From NCBI GenBank assembly GCA_017442865.1, contig JAFRXK010000074.1, forward strand, positions 1 through 64,000: a DNA stretch of 64,000 nt, in the 5' to 3' direction. Source of the DNA: Lachnospiraceae bacterium. GTDB lineage: Bacteria; Bacillota; Clostridia; Lachnospirales; Lachnospiraceae. Shown in pieces: positions 17,401 to 25,927 of this stretch. Every line of letters starts with the position of its first letter. Position 1 is the stretch's first letter. A model generated the notes under the pieces. That model did no database searches. It was not told where the DNA came from and saw nothing but the letters and a program-made list of their open reading frames with translations. Both the position numbers and the translations under genes were made by a program.

Positions 17401-18893
17401 ATAGGCTCGTTCGGATTTACGAAAACAGAATATCTGTCCACGATTTTTCCTTCCTCAACCTTCACCGCGCCAATTTCTATAATTTTATTCTTTACGGAGC
17501 TAAGTCCTGTAGTCTCAATATCAAACACCACGTATCTGGATTTGAGCGACTGTCCTGCGCTCCTTGTGACGATATCCTTCAAATCGTCCACCAGATATCC
17601 TTCGACTCCGTAAATCATTTTGAAATCATCATTTTTATCTAATGCATGCGCTGCGTCAGGGAATGCCTGCACACAGCCGTGGTCTGTCACCGCAATGCTT
17701 GTATGTCCCCACGCCTTTGCACGCTTTATAATGTCCTTAATATCAGTGACGCCGTCCATATCGCTCATCTTTGTATGACAGTGCAGCTCGACTCTCTTCT
17801 CAATGCTGTTATCCATTCGCTTTGTTGTAAAATCAGCCGCCCTTCTGATGCCTCTAATGGACGAAATGGTAAGCTCGCCGTCAAATCTGTCAATTGTCGT
17901 CAAGCCCTTGAGCTTGATAAATGTACCCGGCTTTACAGCCTCATTTGCCGCATCTACATCCTCAGGATTGACAAACATTTTCACAACTATTGTGTCGGTA
18001 AAGTCCGTCACACTGAAAATAAATATTGAAGAGCCGCTTTTAATCACTCTGGTCTCAAGGCTGATAACCTTTCCGCAGACAATTACCTCTCCCATCTCAC
18101 CTGTTATCTGCTCAATCTTTGTTATATCATCATCCTCAAAATCATTTCCGAAAAGGACATCATCATGCTTTGTAAACTTACGCTTTATCCTGCCGTCCCA
18201 CGCCTTGCCGTTATCGCCTGCCTGAAATGCTGCCGCCTTGCCGTTTCCGGCTCCGGCCGCCTTGGCTTTTTTGCTTTTAAGCGATAAATCACCTGCCACA
18301 TCAGACTCAGGCTTACTTATTGCGCTTGCCGACACCACATCCGCCGCCTGCCTTGAAATCAACATCTCGCTTTCGGCAATATATGAATGTCCGCGACCCT
18401 TAAAGGTATATCGGACCTCAGTATTCAATCCGCATCTATCATTTAAAATTTTATCGAAATATTCTTTTATCTCCTCTGCCCTGCTTTTGGATACAATATC
18501 TTCCTCAAGTCTGAACGTAACTATTCCGTCCGAAAACTCCACATCCGCCTTACTGAAAATATTATAAACCACAAGGCTATAGGTCTTAAGCTCCAGCTCA
18601 ATACTGTCAGAATAGTTTTCAAATATAAGCCTCGGCGTATAAAGCTCCGAAAGCTTAAACCGCTCAATTATCCTAATCTGCGTTTTTCTGTCCGGGAAGA
18701 ACTGCTTTTTAATATTTGCCTCAAGCCTGTAAATTAATCTTTTCGGAACCAGCCTTTCACAAATTATATAAATACGAATAGAGCTTCTATCCCTTGATGA
18801 TACCACCTTATCGACGGCAACATGGTCTAAAAGCTCTCTTAAATCATCATCTGCGTTAAATGCGGGAAGCACCTCCCAGAAACTCTTTAACAT
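14445..18893 (-). CDS. polC: DNA polymerase III alpha subunit, PolC type
   Basis: About 1482 residues, the replicative polymerase of low-GC Gram-positive bacteria. In order: an N-terminal domain, an OB-fold region (EVIVCGKVISLETRV), a PHP domain (ELHCHTKMSDMDG), a proofreading 3'-5' exonuclease inserted in it (VVFDIETTGLS, later VAHNADFDMGF), a zinc-binding cysteine cluster (CSECHYYDF ... CPVCGAKL), the palm with catalytic aspartates (KEPDIDLNFSGEYQ), and the helix-hairpin-helix C-terminus. The frame is open to 18962, but the first 23 codons lack a ribosome binding site. The methionine at 18893 (MLKSFWEVLPAF) matches the usual PolC start in this group, so I use it. Order with ispG and rseP is typical of Clostridia. 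Confidence 0.97.
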   Translation of the reverse strand: MLKSFWEVLPAFNADDDLRELLDHVAVDKVVSSRDRSSIRIYIICERLVPKRLIYRLEANIKKQFFPDRKTQIRIIERFKLSELYTPRLIFENYSDSIELELKTYSLVVYNIFSKADVEFSDGIVTFRLEEDIVSKSRAEEIKEYFDKILNDRCGLNTEVRYTFKGRGHSYIAESEMLISRQAADVVSASAISKPESDVAGDLSLKSKKAKAAGAGNGKAAAFQAGDNGKAWDGRIKRKFTKHDDVLFGNDFEDDDITKIEQITGEMGEVIVCGKVISLETRVIKSGSSIFIFSVTDFTDTIVVKMFVNPEDVDAANEAVKPGTFIKLKGLTTIDRFDGELTISSIRGIRRAADFTTKRMDNSIEKRVELHCHTKMSDMDGVTDIKDIIKRAKAWGHTSIAVTDHGCVQAFPDAAHALDKNDDFKMIYGVEGYLVDDLKDIVTRSAGQSLKSRYVVFDIETTGLSSVKNKIIEIGAVKVEEGKIVDRYSVFVNPNEPIPYNIEKLTGINDSMVIDAPPIETILPEFLEFSKDSVMVAHNADFDMGFIEHNAKAMGIDFEPSYVDTVALSRVLLPELNKYKLDVVAKALGVSLENHHRAVHDAEATAHIFTKLLEKLDKMKITNLDEVNSLSDTDSEAIKKMPTYHIIILAKNEMGRVNLYNLVSKSHMEYFAKVPRIPKSVLQKYRDGLIIGSACEAGELFQAIIREASDADISRIVRFYDYLEVQPVGNNQFMINSDRYVYNSIEDLQNLNRRVVELGEQFKKPVVATCDVHFLDPEDEVYRRIIMAGKGFKDADEQPPLYLHTTEEMLEEFEYLGREKAKEIVITNSNLIADMCDRVAPVRPDKCPPVIENSDKDLRDMCYKRAHEIYGEELPEVVTARLERELNSIISNGFAVMYIIAQKLVSKSMEDGYLVGSRGSVGSSFVATMSGITEVNPLSPHYYCSECHYYDFDSEDVKKYAGGAGCDMPDKICPVCGAKLKKDGFDIPFETFLGFKGNKEPDIDLNFSGEYQAKAHAYTEVIFGKGHTFKAGTIGTLADKTAYGFIKNYYEERGIRKRACEINRIVEGCVGVRRTTGQHPGGIVVLPHGEKIYSFTPIQHPANDVSSPIITTHFDYHKIDHNLLKLDILGHDDPTMIKRLEELTGINMRAIPFDNKEVMSLFKDTSALGITPEDIGGCKLGALGIPEFGTDFAMQMLIDAKPQCFSDLVRIAGLSHGTDVWLGNAKDLIMDGVATIQTAICTRDDIMLYLISKGMDKGLSFDIMEKVRKGKGLRPEWEEEMANHDVPQWYIDSCNKIKYMFPKAHAAAYVMMAWRIAYCKVFYPLAYYTAYFSIRATGFSYELMCRGRDKLEYYIADYKRRKDTLSNKEQDELKDMRIVQEMYARGFEFLPIDIYRAKADRFQIIDGKIMPSLVSIDGMGIKNAEGVEQAASGGKYLSVEDFMQRTKVGKSTADLMSDLGLLGDLPQSNQMSLFDLDFLSVE

Positions 18894-19022
18894 TTTAACC
18901 GCACTCCCAACTGCTTCTTCTCGTTGCAGGGCTAATTTTATAATCCACGCCCTTCTATTCATGTTTTCAGACTCATATCTCTATAATATGAGCCTGATTT
19001 GTTTTCTATTGTAAGCCTTAGA

Positions 19023-19128
19023 GCCTTACTTCTTCCGGTTGTCAGGCTCATACTACTCCCGCTGACAGCGTAAGCGTTCCTTCTGTATAGTCAGCAGCCT
19101 TACTTCTTCCAATTGTCAAGCTCGTACT
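19023..19128. repeat. Duplicated 3' end of ispG
   Basis: A segment of about 31 bp at 19023-19053 is a near copy of 19097-19127, which includes the last codons and stop of ispG. The copies are 74 bp apart. The upstream copy would still encode a tail like that of IspG (Tyr-Glu-Pro-Asp-Asn-Arg-Lys-Lys). It looks like a local duplication after the gene. Confidence 0.6.
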
Positions 19129-20155
19129 TTAATACAGCGAGCAGCTCGCTTTCAGGAACCTTCTTAACGATTTCTCCCTTTCTGATAAGCAGCCCTTCGC
19201 CGTCTCCGCCGGCAATGCCGATGTCAGCCTCTTTTGCCTCGCCCGGACCGTTTACCACGCAGCCCATAACAGCCACCTTAATATCAAGGTCGTAGCCCGA
19301 AACCATAGTCTCAACCTCATTTGCAAGCTTTATAAGGTCAATCTTAGTTCTTCCGCAGGTCGGACATGATACAACCTCTATGCCGCCCTTCCTAAGACCA
19401 AGTGTCTTCAAAATAAGCTTTGCGGACTTTATCTCCTCTACAGGGTCGCCCGTAAGAGATACCCTTATTGTATCTCCAATACCCTTACTGAGTATAATGC
19501 CTAAGCCGACAGCTGACTTAATATTTCCCGAAAACAATGTGCCCGATTCCGTTATGCCGACATGCAGCGGATATGGCGTCTTGTCAGCGATAAGCTCATG
19601 CGCCCTCGCACACATCAAAACGTCCGACGACTTAATACTGATAACAATATCATTAAAGTCCATATTCTCAAGCATTTTCACCTTACCGAGCGCACTTTCA
19701 ACAATACCCTCTGCGGTCACGCCTCCGTACCTGCTTACAAGCTCCTTTTCCAGAGAACCGCTGTTTACGCCCACGCGGATAGGCACGCCATACTCCTTCG
19801 CTTTCTCAACAACCGCCCTCACTCTGTCCTCCGAACCTATGTTGCCCGGATTAATTCTAATCTTATCCGCGCCATTTTCAATAGCCGCAATCGCCATCCT
19901 GTAATCAAAATGTATATCCGCAACCAAAGGAATATGAATCTGCGCCTTAATCTTTTTTATCGCCTGAGCCGCCTCCGGAGTCGGCACAGTACACCTGATA
20001 ATCTCACAGCCCGCCTCTTCAAGTCTGAGAATCTGGGCAACCGTTGCTTCTACATCTTCAGTTTTAGTATTAGTCATAGACTGAATCAGAATATCATTAC
20101 CTCCGCCTATAACCCTGTCCCCAATGCGTATCACCTTCGTATTATCCCTGTACAT
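19100..20155 (-). CDS. ispG: 4-hydroxy-3-methylbut-2-en-1-yl diphosphate synthase
   Basis: 351 residues. This iron-sulfur enzyme makes HMBPP in the methylerythritol phosphate pathway. The N-terminal TIM-barrel shows [27 protein letters not shown] and [12 protein letters not shown]. The C-terminal iron-sulfur domain has [10 protein letters not shown] and [17 protein letters not shown], which supply the three cluster cysteines. The length is normal for the short bacterial form. It lies between polC and rseP and shares the block with dxr, which catalyses an earlier step in the same pathway. Confidence 0.97.
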   Translation of the reverse strand: MYRDNTKVIRIGDRVIGGGNDILIQSMTNTKTEDVEATVAQILRLEEAGCEIIRCTVPTPEAAQAIKKIKAQIHIPLVADIHFDYRMAIAAIENGADKIRINPGNIGSEDRVRAVVEKAKEYGVPIRVGVNSGSLEKELVSRYGGVTAEGIVESALGKVKMLENMDFNDIVISIKSSDVLMCARAHELIADKTPYPLHVGITESGTLFSGNIKSAVGLGIILSKGIGDTIRVSLTGDPVEEIKSAKLILKTLGLRKGGIEVVSCPTCGRTKIDLIKLANEVETMVSGYDLDIKVAVMGCVVNGPGEAKEADIGIAGGDGEGLLIRKGEIVKKVPESELLAVLKYELDNWKK

Positions 20156-20191
20156 ACCTTTCCTCCGTCAAAATCCTTCCCAAATAACATT

Positions 20192-20802
20192 CACAATTGA
20201 ATGAATATTTTTATCCTTTACAGAAAACCTGCCACCGGCAGCTTTTCTGCACGCTATGGCGACCAAGCGCCCACCGGCATTTATGCCTGAATCACCAAAA
20301 ACCATTGTTTGCAATGATTAAAAGATTCTTGTATTCATTATCATCTTTTTAATTGCTTATGTAATGATTTTAAACAACTTTCGCAATTGAATGAATATTT
20401 TTATCCTGAGCAAGCGCCTTGAAGGCGGCAGCGCCGCCTGAAGCGTTGCTTGCGGTGATAAAATTTCCTTGTAATCATTATCATAGTAATAATTGCTTAT
20501 GTAATGATTTTAAATCACTTTCGCAATTGAATGAATATTTTTATCCTTTACAGAAAACCTGCCACCGGCAGCTTTTCTGCACGCTATGGCAACCAAGCAC
20601 CCCACCGGCATTTATCTCTATACCAGCAAAACCACTGTTTGCTCTGATTAATAGATTCTTATATTCCTTATCATCTTTTTAATTGCTTATGTAATTTTTT
20701 TTAAATCACTTTCGCAATTGAATGAATATTTTTATCCTAAGCAAGCGCCTTGAAGGCATTTATGCCTGAACGAAGCTTGCGTTGATAAAATATTCATTCA
20801 AT
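20192..20802. repeat. Tandem palindromic repeat cluster between rseP and ispG
   Basis: The 670-bp gap between the two genes contains no convincing gene. A block beginning CAATTGAATGAATATTTTTA occurs at about 20192, 20383, 20522 and 20712. Copies 1 and 3 continue with one palindromic body (CAGAAAACCTGCC / GGCAGCTTTTCTG), copies 2 and 4 with another (AGCAAGCGCCTTGAAGGC). The whole is thus a 330-bp unit repeated twice. The last copy ends in the reverse complement of the opening block (about 20783-20802), giving a foldback element of about 90 bp. This resembles REP/MITE-like intergenic elements. Confidence 0.85.
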
Positions 20803-20826
20803 TTTATAAAAGTAACTTCAAAAACA

Positions 20827-22110
20827 TTACCTCAGCAATTTAAAAATATCGTTAAACATTACAAGAATCATCAGCGCAAACAATATGATGAATCCTATTC
20901 CATTCACCATACCTTCTTTTTCCCTGTCAAGCGGTTTTCTTCTGATAATCTCGAATAATGTCAGCATTATTCTTCCGCCGTCGAGTGCCGGTATCGGAAG
21001 CAGGTTCATGACGCCAAGGTTTGCGCTTAACAGCACCACAAGATTGAGCAGATTCATGATTACATAGATTGCTCCGTCCTGGCTGCTCTGTTCAACCACA
21101 TCACCGACGATTGACACCATGCCTACAGGTCCTGCAACATCAGATACATTTGCCCTGCCTGTAATCAGCATTTTTATCGAATAAATAACATTTGAAATTG
21201 AAAAGCGCACCTCAGATAATGCATTTCTTAATGTTGAAAACAGCCCTGCCTTCTCTCTTGCATATGATGCAATAAATCCAAGGGTTTTATCCTTGATAAG
21301 AGCAGGCGTTACCGTGACAGCCACCTGCTCACCGTCTCGTTTTACTACGAAATCCACGGCTGCGCTTCCGATTTCATTATCTCTGAAGTAGTTATAAACC
21401 TCTGTGCCAGAGGATACATCTGTACCGTTGATTGACACGATAATATCGCCGGCCTTCAAGCCTGCACTTTCTGCAGGCGTTCCCGGATATACCTCTGTAA
21501 GCGCCGGTGCATCGCCCTGATTCATATACGAAATACCCATCTGGTATCTTTCATATTCAGTGTTATAAACCGCCGTCTGTCTTTTGCCGTCTCTTTCAAA
21601 TACGATTTCGACCTCATCCGGCAGTTCATTTACAACCTCGTACAGCGAAATATCCTTGCCGAGCACCATTTTCTTACCGTTAATTGATTTTATCAAGTCG
21701 CCTTCCTGTATACCTGCTTCGGCTGCACCGTAACCCTCGTATACATAATTTACCTTCGGTGGGTTAATACCCATAAATGCAATAATTATTGCAGCAACCA
21801 CGAATGCCAGCAGGAAATTGAAGAACGGTCCCGCAAATACTACCGCAAGCCTTGCCCACGGAGACTTGTTGTTAAATGCATTTTCTGCGTCATTGTCCTC
21901 GTCCTCGCCGACCATTGCGCAGGAGCCGCCAAACGGTATAAGCTTTAATGAATACTTCGTACCATTCTTATCAAAGCTGAACAGTCTCGGACCCATGCCG
22001 ATTGAAAATTCTATAACTCCGATTCCGCATTTTTTAGCTACAATAAAATGTCCAAATTCATGTACAGTTACAAGTACGCCAAGTATAAGAAGCGTGTAAA
22101 TAATACTCAT
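20827..22110 (-). CDS. rseP: RIP zinc metalloprotease RseP (site-2 protease)
   Basis: About 427 residues. The intramembrane protease motif TVHEFGHFIVAKK lies in the first membrane segment. Two PDZ-like segments follow (AEAGIQEGDLIKSINGKKM and AESAGLKAGDIIVSINGTDV). NLLPIPALDGGRI near the C-terminus carries the second zinc-site aspartate. The family cuts membrane-bound anti-sigma factors and signal-peptide remnants. The frame extends upstream to 22146, but that part runs through a palindromic GC-rich repeat; the ATG at 22110 has GGAG 6 nt before it and is the likely start. It lies between dxr and ispG, the usual order. Confidence 0.95.
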   Translation of the reverse strand: MSIIYTLLILGVLVTVHEFGHFIVAKKCGIGVIEFSIGMGPRLFSFDKNGTKYSLKLIPFGGSCAMVGEDEDNDAENAFNNKSPWARLAVVFAGPFFNFLLAFVVAAIIIAFMGINPPKVNYVYEGYGAAEAGIQEGDLIKSINGKKMVLGKDISLYEVVNELPDEVEIVFERDGKRQTAVYNTEYERYQMGISYMNQGDAPALTEVYPGTPAESAGLKAGDIIVSINGTDVSSGTEVYNYFRDNEIGSAAVDFVVKRDGEQVAVTVTPALIKDKTLGFIASYAREKAGLFSTLRNALSEVRFSISNVIYSIKMLITGRANVSDVAGPVGMVSIVGDVVEQSSQDGAIYVIMNLLNLVVLLSANLGVMNLLPIPALDGGRIMLTLFEIIRRKPLDREKEGMVNGIGFIILFALMILVMFNDIFKLLR

Positions 22111-22179
22111 TCTAATCTCCATTCCGCCGCCTTTGGCAGGCGGCATAAATAGCTATGAAGGTCACACCCTCATACTATT

Positions 22180-23319
22180 TTACCTGTTTTCTAAAAATTC
22201 ATATGTTGAAGCCTCTGTCATAAGAATCTCTTCAACATTTGGCGAAGCAATCAGCTTATGATTTGCCATTGCCTCTTCTATAAGCGCAGCAATATCCAGA
22301 TATCCAATCTTCCTGTCAAGGAATTTTGCTACCGCCCATTCATTTGCCGCATTGAAGACTGTCGGCAGTGAGCCGCCCGTCCTTCCGGCTTCATACGCGA
22401 GCCTTAATGCCGGGAAGTTGACCATATCAGGTGCTTCAAAGGTTATGCTCTTTAATGCGAAGAAATCAAGCCTGTCATCCGGCAGATGCCTTCTTTCCGG
22501 ATAATACAGAGCATACTGTATAGGTATCTTCATGTCCGGCGTGCCAAGCTGCGCAATGACTGCGCCATCAGTAAACTGCACCATAGAATGTATAATGCTC
22601 TGAGGCTGCACCACTACCTGCACCTTATCTACATCAACGTCAAAAAGCCATTTTGCCTCAATTACCTCAAGTCCCTTGTTTGCCATAGTGGAAGAATCAA
22701 TTGTTATCTTCCTGCCCATAGCCCAGTTCGGGTGCTTTAATGCATCCTCAACCTTAATTTCCTTCATCTGCTCAACGGTACGTCCCCTGAACGGACCTCC
22801 CGAAGCAGTAAGAAGAATCTTTTCTATCTCATTACCATGCTCACCGTTTAACGATTGGAAAATGGCACTGTGTTCGCTGTCAACCGGCAGTATCTTCACG
22901 CCGCATTTTTTCGCCAGCGGCATAATAATATGTCCTGCCGTAACAAGGGTCTCCTTGTTTGCAAGGGCAATGTCCTTGCCTGCCTCCATCGCTGCTATTG
23001 TAGGTCTTATTCCTATCATGCCGACAATGGCTGTCACGACTATATCAGCGTCCGGAATCGTCGCAGCCTCAATAAGTCCGTCCATGCCCGATACTATCCT
23101 GACCGGCATATCCGAAACCAGAACCTTAAGCTCCTTTGCCTTATCGTCGTCCCAGACCGCCACAACCTCAGGCGAAAACTCTCTTATCTGCTCCTCAAGC
23201 TTCTTTATGCTGCTTCCGGCAGCTAAAGCGCTGACCTTGATATCATTATTGTTTCTTACAACCTCAAGGGTCTGTGTGCCTATCGAGCCTGTCGAGCCTA
23301 AAATGGATATTCTCTTCAT
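22180..23319 (-). CDS. dxr: 1-deoxy-D-xylulose 5-phosphate reductoisomerase
   Basis: About 379 residues. The enzyme converts DXP to MEP with NADPH, the first committed step of the MEP isoprenoid pathway. ISILGSTGSIGTQTLEVV is the NADPH-binding start. NKETLVTAG, PVDSEHSAIFQSL and LTASGGPFRGR are the substrate and metal-binding motifs, and HPNWAMGRKITIDSSTM and NAANEWAVAKFL also fit. I take the ATG at 23319 (MKRISILG), which has GGAG 7 nt upstream, rather than the first ATG four codons earlier. Its neighbours rseP and cdsA are in the usual order. Confidence 0.97.
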   Translation of the reverse strand: MKRISILGSTGSIGTQTLEVVRNNNDIKVSALAAGSSIKKLEEQIREFSPEVVAVWDDDKAKELKVLVSDMPVRIVSGMDGLIEAATIPDADIVVTAIVGMIGIRPTIAAMEAGKDIALANKETLVTAGHIIMPLAKKCGVKILPVDSEHSAIFQSLNGEHGNEIEKILLTASGGPFRGRTVEQMKEIKVEDALKHPNWAMGRKITIDSSTMANKGLEVIEAKWLFDVDVDKVQVVVQPQSIIHSMVQFTDGAVIAQLGTPDMKIPIQYALYYPERRHLPDDRLDFFALKSITFEAPDMVNFPALRLAYEAGRTGGSLPTVFNAANEWAVAKFLDRKIGYLDIAALIEEAMANHKLIASPNVEEILMTEASTYEFLENR

Positions 23320-23325
23320 TATAAA

Positions 23326-23459
23326 CTCCATCCTGCCGCCTTCGGCGGCACAAAATCATGTACCTTACTTTATCATTTTCATCTGTGTCGCCTTTGTCGG
23401 CACAATACACATTCTCTGCATAAGTCTCCATCCTGCCGCCTTCGGCGGCACAAAATCAT
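23326..23459. repeat. Exact 34-bp palindromic direct repeat, two copies
   Basis: The sequence at 23326-23359 recurs exactly at 23426-23459, and each copy contains the hairpin TGCCGCCTTCGGCGGCA. A degenerate third hairpin lies between them (about 23385-23404). A related hairpin is in the leader of rseP at about 22120-22145. These are intergenic repeats of unknown role placed at gene junctions of the dxr-cdsA region. Confidence 0.8.
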
Positions 23460-23460
23460 T

Positions 23461-24312
23461 CTACAGATGCAGGTTAAAAAGCTTAAATACGTCTAATCCG
23501 TTCATTAAAAACAGTATAGTATAAAATATTCCCGGTGCAACAAATATAACACTGTCAAATCTGTCGAGTATGCCGCCGTGTCCCGGTATAAGCTTTCCGT
23601 AATCCTTGATATCATTGTTACGCTTTATCGCTGATGCAGCAAGGTCGCCTATCATTGAAATAAGCGAGCCTACCACGCAGATAACTGCGCAGCCAAGCAC
23701 AGGGTTCGGAAGCACCTGCGTAAGGTGTGACTTGAATACAAGTGCAAATATAACGCCTAAAAGCGCCGAACCGACAACTCCGCCGACAGCACCCTCAATT
23801 GACTTTTTCGGGCTAAGTTTTGGCGACATCTTGTGCTTTCCAATAAGCACTCCCACTGCATAGGCGCAGGTATCGCAGCCCCATGAAGCTAAGAACACCA
23901 GCCACACAAGAAAACCGTTATCAAGCATTCTTATCCTGAAAATATAGGAAAGCATGACGCTTACATATATAAGTCCGAAGAATACCATCGTCACCTGCTT
24001 TGAATTAAGCTTCGGAAATGTCACAACATAAATAATCATAAGCAGCATAAGATATGCCACAAAAAACGCCGCCGGTATCACGTCTGCCCTGCTGTCCCTT
24101 GCAAAATACACAATTACATAATAGGCAATCGTAAATATATACGAAACCAGTCCAAGCGCATTTTTTTCGCAGCCCACGATTTTGTTTAACTCATATACTC
24201 CTATAAGAGATACTGCAGCAAGTCCGCACAAAAGCACGGTGCCGCCGAAGTACAACAGCAGTCCCAATATAATAATCAGCGCTATTCCACTGATAAGTCT
24301 TGTCTTAAACAT
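23461..24312 (-). CDS. cdsA: Phosphatidate cytidylyltransferase
   Basis: 283 residues with several hydrophobic membrane segments. The enzyme makes CDP-diacylglycerol from phosphatidic acid and CTP in the membrane, the branch point for phospholipid synthesis. The signature near the C-terminus is intact: SPKKSIEGAVGGVVG, then SMIGDLAASAIKRNNDIKDY and GHGGILDRFDSVIF. The start ATG directly follows the uppS stop (TAAATG) with GGAGGAG overlapping the end of uppS, so the two genes are translationally coupled. Confidence 0.95.
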   Translation of the reverse strand: MFKTRLISGIALIIILGLLLYFGGTVLLCGLAAVSLIGVYELNKIVGCEKNALGLVSYIFTIAYYVIVYFARDSRADVIPAAFFVAYLMLLMIIYVVTFPKLNSKQVTMVFFGLIYVSVMLSYIFRIRMLDNGFLVWLVFLASWGCDTCAYAVGVLIGKHKMSPKLSPKKSIEGAVGGVVGSALLGVIFALVFKSHLTQVLPNPVLGCAVICVVGSLISMIGDLAASAIKRNNDIKDYGKLIPGHGGILDRFDSVIFVAPGIFYTILFLMNGLDVFKLFNLHL

Positions 24313-25035
24313 TTATTTAACTCCTCCGAATCTTCTGTCTCTTTTGTTGTACTGCTGAATCGCCTTTATAAGCTCATCCTTATTAAAATCAGGCCAGAGC
24401 ACCTCCGGGAAATAAAACTCGCTATATGCAAGCTGCCATAAGAGGAAGTTTGAAAGTCTCTGCTCTCCGCTTGTCCTGATAAGAAGGTCAGGGTCAGGTA
24501 TGCCCGCAGTATCAAGATATGATGAAATCATATCCTCGCTCAACTCGTCTATCTCAAATTTTCCTGCCTTGTAATCCTCAAGAAGCTTTTTTGTACCTCT
24601 GACTATCTCATCACGGCTGCCGTAATTCGCTGCCATAATAAATGTCATGCCGGTATTGTCCTTTGTCGAATCTATCAATCTTTCAATAGACTCGATAATA
24701 TCCTTTGCAAATCTGCTCTTATCGCCAATCATAAGCACACGTATATTGTTCGCTGTGGCAACCTTTAAAAGCTTCTTGCCATAGTATCTGAACAGATTCA
24801 TAAGTGCAGTTACCTCATCCTCTGAACGTTTCCAGTTCTCAGTTGAAAAAGCATACACGCTGAAATAACCAACGCCCATTCTGGCAGCGTCCTCAAGTAT
24901 CTGCTCCAGTGCCTTACAGCCCTCTATATGTCCTGACTTCCTCGGAAGTCCTCTTTTCTTCGCCCATCTTCCGTTGCCATCCAGAATAACCGATATATGC
25001 CTCGGAATCACAAGGCCATTAAGTCTTTCGTCCAT
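24313..25035 (-). CDS. uppS: Undecaprenyl diphosphate synthase (isoprenyl transferase)
   Basis: 240 residues. It builds the C55 lipid carrier for peptidoglycan synthesis from farnesyl and isopentenyl diphosphate, linking the MEP genes nearby to cell wall assembly. ISVILDGNGRWAKKRGLPR holds the catalytic aspartate and the phosphate-binding residues. SVYAFSTENWKRS and the C-terminal LLIRTSGEQRLSNFLLWQ and YSEFYFPEVLWPDF are the other family motifs. The length is normal. It is followed at once by cdsA. Confidence 0.96.
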   Translation of the reverse strand: MDERLNGLVIPRHISVILDGNGRWAKKRGLPRKSGHIEGCKALEQILEDAARMGVGYFSVYAFSTENWKRSEDEVTALMNLFRYYGKKLLKVATANNIRVLMIGDKSRFAKDIIESIERLIDSTKDNTGMTFIMAANYGSRDEIVRGTKKLLEDYKAGKFEIDELSEDMISSYLDTAGIPDPDLLIRTSGEQRLSNFLLWQLAYSEFYFPEVLWPDFNKDELIKAIQQYNKRDRRFGGVK

Positions 25036-25241
25036 AATGCCTCCTGAAAAATATATACTAAGGCTGTTGCAACTGATATAATCTCGTAAATATCTATATT
25101 ACAACAGCCATCTGATTATGTTTTAATTATAACTACAAGTAAATCATTCCGGTTTCTTAAACAACATTAACTGCCGCCTGCAGCTTTATGGCTGCTTAGG
25201 CATTTCACTGTCATCTGCAGCTTAAGCGCTGTGTCAGGCAA

Positions 25242-25796
25242 TTAAACAGTAAGTATATCTGCTGATTTCTTCTCAACTTCCTTGTCAATCATTGCAATAT
25301 ACTTGTCTGTGAGCTTCTGGATATCCTCTTCTGCCTCATCAAGCTCATCCTCTGTGATATCGCCGTTCTTGTTCATCTTCTTAAATGCTTCGTTTGCATC
25401 TCTTCTGATGTTACGGATGGCAACCTTTGCATTGTCACCCTTCTTCTTAACTTCCTTTGACAATTCCTTTCTTCTGTCCTCTGTCATCTCAGGGAAGATA
25501 AGTCTGATAACAGAGCCGTCATTGTTCGGATTGATTCCAAGCTCTGATGTAAGTATCGCCTTCTCAATAGGCTTGATAAGCGACTTATCCCAAGGCTGGA
25601 TCATAAGTATTCTCGGCTCCGGCACGCTTAAATTGCCTACCTGCTGGATAGGAGTCGGCACTCCGTAATAATCAACCTTGATTTTGTCCAATACATGCGG
25701 ATTTGCACGTCCTGCACGGATTGTAACAAAATCGCTCTTTAATACGTTAACCGTCTTCTCCATCTTCTCTTCATACAATAATAATTCTTCTTCCAT
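25242..25796 (-). CDS. frr: Ribosome recycling factor
   Basis: 184 residues, the usual length. The factor splits post-termination ribosomes together with EF-G. The three-helix-bundle region has LKSDFVTIRAGRANPHVLDKI and VDYYGVPTPIQQVGNLSVPE, and the C-terminus has RRDANEAFKKMNKNGDITED. A GGAGGGAATT site precedes the ATG. It follows pyrH, as in most bacteria. The 205-bp gap toward uppS holds a loose inverted repeat (GGCTGTTG/CAACAGCC, about 25063-25111) and GC-rich palindromic fragments. Confidence 0.96.
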   Translation of the reverse strand: MEEELLLYEEKMEKTVNVLKSDFVTIRAGRANPHVLDKIKVDYYGVPTPIQQVGNLSVPEPRILMIQPWDKSLIKPIEKAILTSELGINPNNDGSVIRLIFPEMTEDRRKELSKEVKKKGDNAKVAIRNIRRDANEAFKKMNKNGDITEDELDEAEEDIQKLTDKYIAMIDKEVEKKSADILTV

Positions 25797-25927
25797 ATAA
25801 TTCCCTCCATCTGTACTTGTTTTATTGCCACGCAGTAAATGCTGCTCCTGTTATAATGCTTTTAGTAATTACTGCCTACCTCTATACAAAAGCCTTCGCT
25901 CCCATATCAATAATTTTCCTGCTTATA

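Noticed and set aside
17011-17613. 200-codon plus-strand ORF within polC
   Set aside because: It is antisense to strongly conserved polC exonuclease and PHP coding sequence, and its Ser/Thr-rich translation is typical of such shadows.
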